This document shows, in pieces, positions 11,831-23,330 of a DNA stretch of 64,000 bases. The DNA is from Bactrocera neohumeralis (Eukaryota > Arthropoda > Insecta > Diptera > Tephritidae). The stretch lies in the NCBI RefSeq assembly GCF_024586455.1, contig NC_065921.1, positions 87,232,061 through 87,296,060 of the forward strand. The letters are read 5' to 3'. The notes under the pieces are model-generated. The model made no database searches, was not told the DNA's origin, and saw only the letters and a program-made list of their open reading frames with translations. How positions within the stretch are numbered: the first letter of the stretch is position 1; each line of letters opens with the position of its first letter. Made by a program: the position numbers and the translations under genes.

Positions 11831-13573
11831 ATCCAGCTGACTTTACTCCATATGATTGGTGATTGTGTGTGAGGTATCTGAATGAAATCCTGGGAAAATT
11901 TTTTTAGTAAGTGGCATGATAATAGTTTCAGTTAATAGCTTCATTTAAAATCTACACACTACATAAATTGATGTACGTCTTCTTAAAAACCATTTGCAAA
12001 CCATCTATTGGGTAGTCGAAAAAGTTTTTTCGTATTTTGCTGGTATTCCAATCCTCTGATTGACGTTTTACACCATAAGGTATTTCTCCGGCTTTGATGC
12101 CTGCAAGTTGCAAGAGTATAAAATGCTCGGTTGCCCCCGAACTTAGCGCGCCCTTACTTATTTTTGTTTTTTTGTTTTTTCTTGCGTATTTTGTTGTCAT
12201 TTACATTAGCTGGCGCGACACGCTTTGTTGGTGTTGTAAATTACGTAAAACAGGAAATAAATGCACATTTGCATGCAAAAAACTGAAAAGCAAAACAAAC
12301 AAAGTTAAGAATGGATAAATGGAAAATATAGAAAAAGTGTTTGAGCGAAGGAAAATTTAATAGAAGAAAAAATATATTTAAATGCATGAAACGCGCGACG
12401 ACTAATGAGCGCAGAGTGTAGAAAAAAATACAATGGAAAGCATGAAACATGAAAAGAAAATAAATTCACGCACTTTTTTCTGCTATTGTCATTTATGCAA
12501 ATAAAAGCAAACTCGCCGGTAATTCACTTTCAAAGCCAGCAATGCTAGCGCTAGTCTAATTGAAAAGGGACACAAAGGTGAGCGCAAACGGTGAGAGAAG
12601 GTGCATTGGCCTTTCATCTGCTCTTAATCTGCTCTAAAGTAGCGGCAGTTAAAAAGAACGCATTTCTGCTTAAGCGCTTTTAGCTTTTGAACCCCTACCG
12701 CCGCCAATGAAACGGGGTCCTGTCTGCCGTCGCTTGCCTATAATAATAATTTCCGTTTCAATTGTCTCATTCTTTTGGCCATCTTTGGCTGTAGGTAGGT
12801 GAGTTGAGGCTGCGCTGCTCGCTGACGCTGACGCCATTGTGGGTGTTAAGTCATCAATCATAATCAGCGCGTTGCAAGCTTGTCTTCAATGGCTCCATCT
12901 GTCTTAGGTGCCACGAGGCAGCCGACTTTTGCGATTCGCGTATTCGCGCGCAATCCTTCGATTTCAGCAATCAATTCTTGACTTATTTCCGCGCTGATGT
13001 TATGGTTTTTGTTTTATTCTCAAAACTTCACCTTTTTCCAGTGAAATGCAAGCGCTGCGCTGAAGACAAAGTCATTGCGGGTCTTTTATTGAAGTCATTC
13101 TTTTCATTTGAGATAATGCTTTTTGCAGTGAAGTGCGATCCCTTGAATTCCAGCAAAGTCATCACTGTTGCAATAATTTCGTTAATTCTTTCGCATTTCT
13201 GCGAATTGTTGTTGAATCACCATCAGAAATGCATTCGGAAAGGTTTACAGCATTAAAGTGTGGAAAAAAGTCACTCGCAGTTGTGAAAATTAATGAACGC
13301 TTGCTTACTTAACAGTTATGTATGTAAGTGTGTAAGTCTTGCGGGAGGCGAAAGATGGCTGAATGCGGTGAGCAACTGTAAATGCACTCAAGATTTTGCC
13401 AAGAACAAACGGCTTTTATATGAAAATAAAACCTAAACCGTGGCTTCCTCTCCACTCATAAACAACCAATAATGTATTGCCGTGATTGAAGCTGAGAGCT
13501 CTCATGAAGTCCATAAATACAGACTGTGCCAACGGCCCAGAGCAGGAAGGGACCAGGATAGCGGTTCTAAACC
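11831..13573. other. Non-coding stretch
   Basis: No gene is seen. It contains one solo mariner-type end at 12005-12038 (annotated separately) and a run of moderately GC-rich DNA at 12660-12960. Open frames of 60-90 codons here have no recognisable domain. Confidence 0.45.
12005..12038. mobile_element. Solo mariner-type terminal repeat
   Basis: It reads CTATTGGGTAGTCGAAAAAG followed by a T-run and CGTATTT. The same string with one substitution occurs at 30401-30434 in the same orientation. Conservation to a sharp edge, with the TATTGGG start, fits the outer end of a mariner-like element. No opposite end was found near either copy. Confidence 0.55.
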
Positions 13574-14830
13574 GTCTGGACTGGGCCTCGTGTATAAATT
13601 CGAGCCAGGTTGCGATTCAGAACAGTCTTTTACCGGCCGTGATCACATGATTTGTTGTAGTAGTATAAATACCGGCCATGGCAGCGGTTCAGAGCAATCT
13701 TCTACCGGCCGTGATCATGAGATGATTGATGATGTAATGTAAATTTCGCCGTCAACAGAAGTGCCTGCACTCGGTAGTGTATAAATACCGGCCATGGCAG
13801 CGGTTCAGAGCAGTCCTTCACCGGCCATGATCACATGGGGTGCTGCAGTTGACGTGATGTAATGTAAATTTCGCCGTCAACAGAAGTGCCTGCACTCGGT
13901 AGTGTATAAATACCGGCCATGGCAGCGGTTCAGAGCAGTCTTTTACCGGCCGTGATCACATGAGCTGCTGTAGTTGACGTGATGTAATGTAAATTTCGCC
14001 GTCAACAGAAGTGCCTGCACTCGGTAGTGTATAAATACCGGCCATGGCAGCGGTTCAGAGCAGTCTTCTACCGGCCGTGATCACATGAGGTGCTGTAGTT
14101 GACGTGATGTAATGTAAATTTCGCTGTCAACAGAAGTGCCTACTCTCAGTAGTGTATAAATACGGACCACGGCAGCTGTTCAGAGCAGTCTTTTACCGGC
14201 CGTGATCACATGAGCTGCTGTAGTTGACGTGATGTAATGTAAATTTCGCTGTCAACAGAAGTGCCTGCACTCGGTAGTGTATAAATACCGGCCATGGCAG
14301 CGGTTCAGAGCAGTCTTTTACCAGCCGTGAACACATGAGCTGCTGTAGTTGACGTGATGTAATGTAAATTTCGCCGTCAACAGAAGTGCCTGCACTCGGT
14401 AGTGTATAAATACCGGCCATGGCAGCGGTTCAGAGCCGTCTTCTACCGGCCGTGATCACATGAGGTGCTGTAGTTGACGTGATGTAATGTAAATTTCGCC
14501 ATCAACAGAAGTGCCTACTCTCGGTAGTGTATAAATACCAGCCATGGCAGCGGTTCAGAGCCGTCTCTACCGGCCGTGATCACATGGGGTGCTGTAGTTG
14601 ACGTGATGTAATGTAAATTTCGCTGTCAACAGAAGTGCCTGCACTCGGTAGTGTATAAATACCGGCCATGGCAGCGGTTCAGAGCCGTCTTCTACCGGCC
14701 GTGATCACATGAGGTGCTGTAGTTGACGTGATGTAATGTAAATTTCGCTGTCAACAGGAGTGCCTAATGTCGGCAGTGTATAAATACAGCAGCGGCTCAA
14801 GAGAGTCTGGACTGGGTAACCATCTTATGT
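13574..14830. repeat. 125-bp tandem array; each monomer carries a TATA box
   Basis: GTGTATAAATAC starts at 13777, 13902, 14027, 14152, 14277, 14402, 14527, 14651 and 14776, giving eight units with a period of 125 bp (one of 124). They are preceded by a shortened unit (about 13661-13776) and a divergent part-unit (13590-13660). Each monomer contains TATAAATAC, then GGTTCAGAGC (TCAGAG initiator-like, its A 27 nt from the first T of TATA), then GGCCGTGATCACATG, then an inverted repeat GTTGACG...CGTCAAC about 20 bp apart. The period is not a multiple of three, so no frame runs through. Both flanks carry GTCTGGACTGGG (13574 and 14805), suggesting that the array expanded inside a once-single sequence. 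Function unknown. Confidence 0.9.
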
Positions 14831-16039
14831 GATGTAATCGATATGAGTTTTGGAATGCTTGTGCGAGGTATGGTCATATGATATGACGTTGTTGATATGA
14901 TATGATTTATCTCGAAAGTGTAAATGTTTGTATAAACAGAAAGGTGTATAATCTAATGGAAAAAATCGTTTTCCCAGCAGCTTGGCAGCATTATGTTGCT
15001 ACCTCCGCATAAATAATGAAACGCATAATCCAAATCTCCAATCAGTTAACCGTAATTACATCAATCACCTGCCAGGGTTTAGGGCTCGTCAATAACAACT
15101 TCACAGGCTTTGCACAGAAAAAACGTGAAAAACTACAAAGAGGACAATTATTATGAAGTGCATGACGACCTGCACCGCCGCCGACTACTTATCACTATTC
15201 GGGTCCACACAAACATATTTTCTATTATTTATTTTCCCTTTGCGCGATTGTATTATTCTTTCATTAAGCACTAAAGTAAATCAAAGAAAATTGAGGGGAA
15301 TAATAGTGAAAGATCACACAAATACATCTATATGAATATATTTACACGTATAATCGCATCTGCATGTATGAGGGCGCCTGCTGGTGTAGGGGTGCTTCCA
15401 GACGAATGCACTAAAACCGGCCGACGGCCAATTAAGGCGCTGCTTGTTGGCTGGTTCGTCACTTTTTTTTGCCAAACCGTTGCCTATCGCACGCAAAGGA
15501 TGTGTTGGGGAGACCGTGATGCATGCGTTAATAGTTGTTAGTGTTGGTAACTAAGCGAATTTCCTGTGCTTCTAACGCACTTTGTGCTCGCACACTTTTG
15601 TTCCCTCGTTGAAAACTAATGAAGGTGCAGATTTTTTTCGGGAAATAGAAGAAGAAAAGAAGTATTGTGCTGCAGGATTATCGCCACGGCAATGAAAACA
15701 CGCATACAAAAGCAAAAGTAATCATAATACACGCGCATTGGGTTCAAGCCGTGCATAGTGTGTGTGGGTTTGTGTGTGTGTTTGCCATAGTAAAATTACT
15801 CGTACATATAAAACCATTAAATTCAAAATGAAAGAACATATTTCGCTGCACATAAAAACACGTGGTGTGAGGGGGTCCATAGCGATTAATACAGGGTCCT
15901 TGGATATTAATTCCAGTCTTATTTTTTATACTTGGTCTTTAAAATATAAAATTTCCTCTTAATTTTTGGGATATCAACCTAAAATTTTGCATACGTTCTT
16001 TTCTACCCAAATAGCAGGTCATGTGTCGGAGCTAGCAAT
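14831..16039. other. Non-coding stretch
   Basis: No gene is seen. ATATGATATGA direct repeats occur just past the array (14873-14907). Further on there are only simple-sequence runs, such as TG at 15760-15782. Confidence 0.45.
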
Positions 16040-16615
16040 ATCGGATTACTTAAGGTTATAGCTGCCATACAAACTCACCGATAAAAATCAAATACTTCTA
16101 TTGGAATCTTTTTTATTTGACTAGATATCTGCCTGAAATTTGGCACGGATTTTTATCCAAAGCAACGCTATAATTTTCGAATATATTAGTCAGATCGGAC
16201 CGATACAGCATATAGCTGCCATACAAACTGGGCTCAAAATCGAGAACTTGTATGGCATCTTTTTTTGTTTTACAAGCTATCTTCACCAAATTTGGCATAG
16301 ATAATTATCCACGGCAAGGCTGCAATCTACAAATATATTTTTTTAGATCGGATCACAATATCATATAGCTGTCATATAAACTGAATGAACGGCATCAAGT
16401 GCTTGTATGGAAAACTTTTTCATTTTAGGAAATATCTTCGCCAAAATTGGCATAGCTTATTATCCAAGGCATTCATCTAATCTCCGAAGAAATCTTTCAG
16501 ATCGAATTACCATAGCATATACTTGCCATGCAAACTGAACGATCGGTATAAAGTGCTTACATGGAAAAGTTTTTCATTTGATGAGATAACTTTACGCGGC
16601 ACCCTGTAAACAGCC
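16040..16615. repeat. Array of ~153-bp dispersed repeat, about 3.5 units
   Basis: The core ATAGCTGCCATACAAACT recurs, with substitutions, at 16059, 16212, 16365 and 16519, spacings of 153, 153 and 154 bp. Between cores come a conserved CTTGTATGGAAAACTTTTT-like stretch, a TATCTTC stretch, and TCAGATCGGA. Units have diverged by many substitutions but keep their length. No coding capacity is visible. The same unit and period recur at 32.6 kb. Confidence 0.85.
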
Positions 16616-18179
16616 GCTAATACTAGTTTATTATACGTATATGTATGTATGTGTGCATTTGTTGTTTTTCTTGTTTATTGCCGTCATAAGAAGGGTGCCA
16701 AATATTTGTTTGTGCCACACATCTCACTTTTAAGCAGGATATGCCCGTGAGCTGTGTAGAGGATCAGCCAATAGGCAAGTAGTGTGCATTTCCTTTACAT
16801 ATGCTAACATTTAGAGTTTAACTTTTTTTCAAATGGCCTTTATAAATATAAACAATTGTTCATGTTTGTATATTTGATTATGACCCTACAGCGAAAAGGC
16901 GAGTGAGTCGTTAAAAATGCGTTTTTTTCTTATGTATGCTTGTGAGTTGGTGTGAGTTAATGCAAACAAATGTTTATCTTGCAACATGAAGCTTACAATT
17001 TGCAGCAACAGCCTGCTTATCTGGCTTATGTCGGGTCAAAATTGATTAAATAAATACGTATATATATACTTTTAATATAGATAATGCCTATTACATAAGT
17101 ATGCACCTAGCTACATATATATATACACTCCGATAATGGCAGAATGATGTCGATGATAATTGCAACGCCGCTGTCACCGCCGCAGTCCACGTAGCTGTTG
17201 TTTGGTGGCCATGACAGCGCCACAATGCCAATTTCCTGCATCATCCATATTTGAGTTGATAAGCACCACCTCTTTAAAGCCACCCATGCATACACACACA
17301 TACATATGTATGCGCACCAGCATCACTCAACAAACACTCGGCCTATCAGCCTCCTTTTGACTCGCCGCCTCTTCTTTAGAGTGTTTGTTAATGTTGCACC
17401 AAGCAAGTGTTTCTCGTCCGTCTATTTGCTCGGAACAAATACGCAGCCTGGCACACACACACACGCACATATGGGCGCTCTCACAATGGCAGTTCGTTAC
17501 AAATAAATGCATGGGGCAGCAGCAACATCAGCGCCTTGTTAAGTTTTTACATGAAAACAAACAAATATCTATTTATATGTTTACCTTATATAGACATACA
17601 TACACATGCACAGCCACACAATCGACTTTCAATGCCAGCCGGCACATTTTGTCTATCGCTTACGAGGAAAAAAGCAAAAAATGCGCTACACGCCAGCATC
17701 AAAGGGCAAAAGCGGTGCGGCCAACAGCACTCCGCTGCCACTCATTTGCCATTTAACTTTAAGCTGCACGCACACACACAAATACACGCATGCATAGCAG
17801 CGCTTATACCCATCCGGCTTTCCAATTGCCGCAGGAAATTCGCTTTATTAAATATTTCTTTTATGAATTTGGAACATTTTTTTTATTTATATTTGCTGTT
17901 GCATGCTTGTTTGTTGCAGCAATTGCATAATGGACATAATTTTGTAATGGAAAATATCAATAGTCTACTAACAACGCTATTGTGAAGAACGAAAGAACCA
18001 TACGGAAGTGTTCACTTCTATTCTAAATATTTACTTTGCATGTATTAGCGCACGGTTGTATGATTTCTCGTGCTTCCGACTGCTTTTGGGGGAGTTGGCG
18101 TGAGGAAGGCAGTGACAACCGCATGTATAGGGTTCGTCGGGATGCTGTATAGCGTAAGGATAATCTTTTTTGTTAATTA
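16616..18179. other. Non-coding stretch
   Basis: No supportable gene. Open frames at 17300-17985 overlap CA microsatellites and T-tracts and show no domain. TATA/ATAT tracts lie near 17055-17075 and 17116-17126. Confidence 0.45.
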
Positions 18180-19512
18180 TGTCACTTATATGGCTTCTCT
18201 GCAAGAGCTTTCAAAAATTTGAAGCTTACTTTATCCGGAAGAATCGAGTTTTATCATTGGACCGCAGGCAGCCGGACCATTAAGTCCTTTATGCCAGGTG
18301 ATAACCATATTAACATATCTCTTAAGTTGGAGCATTAGGATCCAGTCTCATACGACTGAAGGATGGGCTTTCCCATAGATAATGTTCCAGCGTGTCATCA
18401 TCCCCCGCACATGGCTTGCATTCCGATTCCAAAGTAGGAACTTTTTGGTCTGTCTACCATTACTGCAAAGTAACTTTGTTCCAAGACCTGAGTCCCGTAA
18501 CATATGTCTGAAGATGAGATCTTAAGGTTACAACGTTACTAAGCTCTCTTTTGCCTAGAAATAGAAGCTTTTTGGTCTGTCTATCATCAACATTACCTCA
18601 AAGTAACTTTGCGGTATGCCTTGTGTTGCTTGTCTTCCAAGACCTGAGGTGTTCCTGAGGTGTGCATCAAACAACCCTTGAAGGAGCTAAATGGACCGGG
18701 GCAGATTAGAGAAACTGTTTCCCAGCAGCCTCCGACCGGAAAAGCACGACCGCCTTTTCATTTCTTTCTATTTCCATATGGCCGGGTACCCAGTTGATAT
18801 TAAACGAGTTACTTACCAAGTGTCTAGTTATTGCCTGCTTGCCTAAGCTAACGCAATGAGACTTAGTATTGACGCTTCGTTTAGCTTTAATTGCTGGTTG
18901 GCTAAATACTAAAAGTTTTACGGACTTGCTGGTTAGAGCAAAAGTCCACTTAGCACTTTCTATTAGGCCCAGAATTTCGGCCTGAAATGCGGAATTGTAG
19001 TCATGGAGTTTGAAGCAACCTTCTGTGTCTGTATTACTACAGAATAAGCCCGCTCTTATTCTTATTTCGCTCTTTGAATTCGGTGAATATGTAGATTTCA
19101 CCTTTGGACCTGTCTGTCACAGAACCATTGGTCCATTCTTCTCTATTGGGGAATGAAGACGTTGTGTGTACTTCCATGGTGGGTCTCCCTTTCGCGGTCG
19201 TATTTCCAATCTAGCTCCAGTTCATTAACAAAGCGAGTGTGATACCAAGCCTGTGATGACGCCGAGTCTGACTCGGTCTAAAACCTTGTGCCAATAGAGT
19301 GCCGAGTTTCAGATTCGAAGAGCTTTGAAAGTCCTGTTCTCAGTGTGCTCGCTCCCGTTTAGTTTTTTTTTTTTATCTTGGATGACGCCGAGATATTTGA
19401 CAGAGCTCGAGACGATAATAATTCTACCTGTTAAGGAGGGGAGATTGATTCGAATTGGATTTATACACCAAGCATTTTTCAATGTTACACCCGCTGTTTG
19501 AGTCCTCGGCAC
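18180..19512 (-). pseudogene. Dead non-LTR retrotransposon: RT end and RNase H
   Basis: On the minus strand, 19512-19309 encodes the tail of a reverse transcriptase (SSVKYLGVIQDKKKKLNGSE, then HTEN), the conserved VKYLGV block of LINE-type RTs. Downstream, 19101-18706 encodes an RNase H-like region (FQAEILGLIESAKW, INWVPGHMEIERNEKA), in which the usual WVPGHxGIxGNExAD block has lost residues. An earlier frame near 19130 reads EWTNGSVTDRS, the likely start of RNase H. The two pieces are joined through stops and frameshifts. RT followed by RNase H fits I/LOA/R1-type elements. The active-site YADD block is not present in the window. The 3' limit near 18180 is uncertain. Confidence 0.75.
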
Positions 19513-21540
19513 CGCGCCCGCACTTCCTCCGCATCATCCAGAAAATGCAGCAGCAGCGCAGCAATAAATTCTCACAATTCCCGAATTCGCCACATGCAAT
19601 TAATTTAGAATTGATTTACAAAAACCTTTTTCAAAATCACTTTTAACACAAAAACAAACGAATTCGCTGAATCCGTACAAGAATAATGTCTCGCAAGTAA
19701 CCCTCCGCATTCATTATGAAAATTTATGCGCGCACTTGCCACAATGACACACTTAAGCATGATATATCGAGAACTTCTCCAAAATACCTTCATTTATTTA
19801 GTTACATACTTTATATGCCCAACAAATCGCTGGTGATGTATCGATTTCCGACCCTTCAGCGTTCCGAAGAAAAGAACGGATTGTGCAGGGCGCCGCTGCT
19901 GTCATACATATTTACGCTTGTATGCGCTGTATACGTGCGTGTATGTGTGTGTGTGTATTTGTAAGTTGAGAATGCGTTCTTGTTGCTGTTGTTGGCAGTA
20001 TGCTTGCCTGTCCGTCGATCTATCGATAATTTGTATGCAACGACAGCCACCGGAAATGTTGTTGACGCTAAAGTGTTGCTGTTGCTGTTGCTGTTGTTTC
20101 TGGCATTTGACACAAGACACACATTTCATATTTAAAGCACAAAACGTATTGTAGTAAATCACCGGCAAACAAATGAAATTTAAACTTGCAACCAAAACAG
20201 AATTTTTACGATTTTTGGGAAATTTCTTTAGATTCTTTCATGCTAAATGACTTTATTATTTTTTTGTTGTATCGTATATAAGTTTTTTCTGCTTTAAAAA
20301 TGTTCAAGCACGCTGCCATGTAAACTCGCTGCCACACACATATTACATTTAAGTCTGCCTTTTTGCCACTTCCTTTCAATTTTGGCAAATGTAATAAACA
20401 TTATTGGAACATTGCGCGCCGGCAACTTACACCACTGGGATTCGTCACACACACACATATGTATGTATATAGCCATATGTTTGTTTGTTTGTTTGCTCAG
20501 TGTGTCCCTTTAATGCTTGCTTCCCCTTGACAGTTCCTTAAGCCGCCTTTGCATGCAACACTGCGCTACTTATTGGCTGTCAAAATGCGTTGATTTGCTT
20601 ATTTATTTGTATCGTAATCGCATTGCTTTTAGTTTGTTCCCCTTTCACCCTTCATTTGTGTTCATATTTGCTTTTTATATTTGTGATTTTATTTTTCTTG
20701 TTTGCCCGTTTCTTGTGCCCTTCTGAGATTTATGAGTTTCTGTATGTGTTAAAGTGAGAATTCTTCAAGTAGTCAGCTTGTTTGTAAGGTCCAGCGCCGA
20801 TTTAGGCTTGAACGCTCTTGAGCTTTGTCGTTGTGTGGCATACGAAATTGCTGCTGGGATTGTATTAACAATTTTTTTGAATTATTGGCCGACCCGCAGA
20901 GCCAAAGACCATTAAAGAATTGAAAAAAAAATTAATGATTGCATTCCCAAATGATCGGCGAGGCAGTGGGCAAGTTTCGGCTTTGTCGATTTTGTAGAAT
21001 TTGTAGAATTTGAAAATTACAAAAAAACACTCGAAATGCATCATATGTATGTATACACAAATAGTATGTATGTAGCAAATATATAGTTTATACATACAAG
21101 TACATATGTATATGTATGTATACGAGTATACACTAATGATTGTAATATAACCTTTAGGTTATTGTTTAGTTAATTGAAGCACCTTGTTGCTCGCGATTTG
21201 TCTAAAATTCTAGTGAAGTACCATAATTGACTGATTTGTGAGCATGGGCCACACAGCAAGTGTTTTCTTTACTACTTCGTCTGTATTTTAGTGATGAAAG
21301 TATTATCAGAAGCGCTAGAAAATCAAACAGATTTAACTCTAAAGACTATAGTAACACCAAATCAAGCTATAGCTTCACTAAGTTCGTGGAAAATGAAATC
21401 AAATGCAAATATCATAAATATCAATATTTAAATAATAATTTTTTAGAAGGTGGCATACTTCACATAAGGAGGTACATGGGTACATTAAATAATTTATTAG
21501 AATTTTTTATTCTTACAAATATACACTATTAACAAAGAAA
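19513..21540. other. Non-coding stretch
   Basis: No gene is supported. CTG/CAG repeats (20070-20097), TG/CA runs (19943-19957, 20447-20457) and ATGT microsatellites (21040-21130) account for most of the open frames seen here. Confidence 0.45.
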
Positions 21541-23330
21541 TCCAGAAATTTTTAGAAAAAAATATTTTAAACTCGGCCTTTGCGACGCCATTTCTGTGCC
21601 CCCTCGAAAAAAATGCGCCCCCGTTGGCATGATAACTCCTTACAGGATCATCTAAAGCGAAAAAATACGTGTTTTAGTTAACTTTACTTAGAACTTCGAC
21701 GAAGGAAAAAAACTGAATATTTGTTTTTAGCACATAAAGATTATAATTTCGCGACATTTTTTTTTTCAAATAGTTGTAATCGAAAAAAATCCTTACTCCA
21801 AGTCTTTAAGAATTGCATCTCAAAAACCTGTGTAAAATTTCATGAAGATCAGTTAAATAGCTCTCGAGAAATCTTGCCAACCGACTTCGAAAACACAGTT
21901 TCGAGAAAAACCCGTTTAAAGACGGCACCTAGTTCTCAGTGCTGTATCCCCGAAACTGTTACTCGGATCAACTTGAAAATTTAGGACAATGTTCTAGAGG
22001 TTTTGTAGATTAAGAAAATAAAAAACAAAACGATTTTTTGAAACCCGTAAACCCATGTAACCCCATAAATCTCCTCTAAATCACCATCTGTCAAAATTAC
22101 GAAATTTTGCTTCAATATAATCATTATTATTAATAATTATAAGTAATAATATAACAACTTCTCTATTATGTTCCAACCATTCACATGAACTGTAAATATT
22201 TCGAATATTATCAGAGATTCAATCTAATGAGTTTGCCCACGGGGAAAACTTAATTATCTCTTTAAGAGACAGCCTAAAAAAACGTGGATTTTTGGGATTT
22301 TTGGAAAATTTAAACAAAAAAACTACTCTTTTTTTATATTTTGAATTATACTTTTTGAATTATACGAGATTACCGACGGCGCTAGAAACAGGGCCTACAT
22401 TGCTGTAATGATGAAACCAAAAAAAAAGTTCTATTTTGCTTAGAACAAAAAACCGATGAGTCATTGTATGTACAAAATTGTATACAAAACAAGAAAAAAA
22501 AATTGCATGATGATCGGATAATTTGTCTGCAGCAAATTCGAAAACTGCTGTTTCGAGAAAAAATGTTTTTAGAGGTTGTATACAATAAGAAGGCCGAAAA
22601 AAGCGAATTTTCCAAATTTTTTTTCTAAGAAAATTTTTGAACTTAATGACTCAAATAAATTGTACACATATTATGATATATTTTAACTATATTTCAAGAC
22701 TTAGTATTAGAAAAAATATTTTTTTTTGGAAAGAAACTACGCTGATCTCTGCGAGCTCCTCTCAAAAAAGGCGTTTTGCTGATCCCACTATATCTCTGAA
22801 CTGAATCCTTTGAAATTAAAAACCTAAACAGATTTCGTTAAAGTAATCTTAAATTAACTAGTTAATCAAAGGAATAGCAAATAATTTTTTTTTGGCAAAA
22901 TAGCGGTTTCTCAAAAAACATTGATTTTTTAACAAATTTGCGTGTATGTAACTTCGAAAATATTCAACAGAACGATTTGAAATTTTCTGTGTGTATTCTT
23001 AAATACATATACCTATGTAAATTAAGAAAATAAAATAAAAAAAAATTATTTTTTTTTTAATTCTAACTCTGTATAACCCCTTAAATAATTGGGGTGATTG
23101 AACTGAGCGGCTAGCCTATAAATGGCTGTAACTCAAAAACTATTTGAGATATGGCTCTGATATTTTAGTATGTTATTTTTAGAAGCATAAACTCGCAAAA
23201 TATGAAAAACAAAATAAGTCGATTTTTTTCAAAATTTCACAAAGGTAATAAGATACCAGCAGCTTTTATGCCAAGACTTTAGTAAAAAGTTGGAAATAAA
23301 ATTAAAAACTACATATTCTGAATTTCAAAC
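21541..23330. repeat. AT-rich dispersed repeat related to the 50.6-kb element
   Basis: Blocks here recur at 50.65-51.33 kb: GACAGCCTAAAAAAA (22267), AAACTGCTGTTTCGAGAAAA (22543; compare 51085), and CTGTAACTCAAAAACTATTT then GAGATAT (23125; compare 51150). Internal duplication is also visible, with ATTAAGAAAATAAAA near 22009 and again near 23019. The long A/T runs and absence of any frame argue for a non-autonomous element, possibly nested or rearranged copies. I could not define clean ends. Confidence 0.65.

Noticed and set aside
13574..14830. CRISPR array
   Set aside because: Repeats abut with a 125-bp period and there are no unique spacers. The genome is eukaryotic.
15735..15760. tRNA B box (GGTTCAAGCC)
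   Set aside because: No matching A box or cloverleaf could be drawn around it. The same holds for GGTTCAAGTC near 36264.
17407..17985. 192-codon frame on the plus strand
   Set aside because: Passes through CA microsatellites and T-tracts, has no domain and overlaps other frames of similar length.
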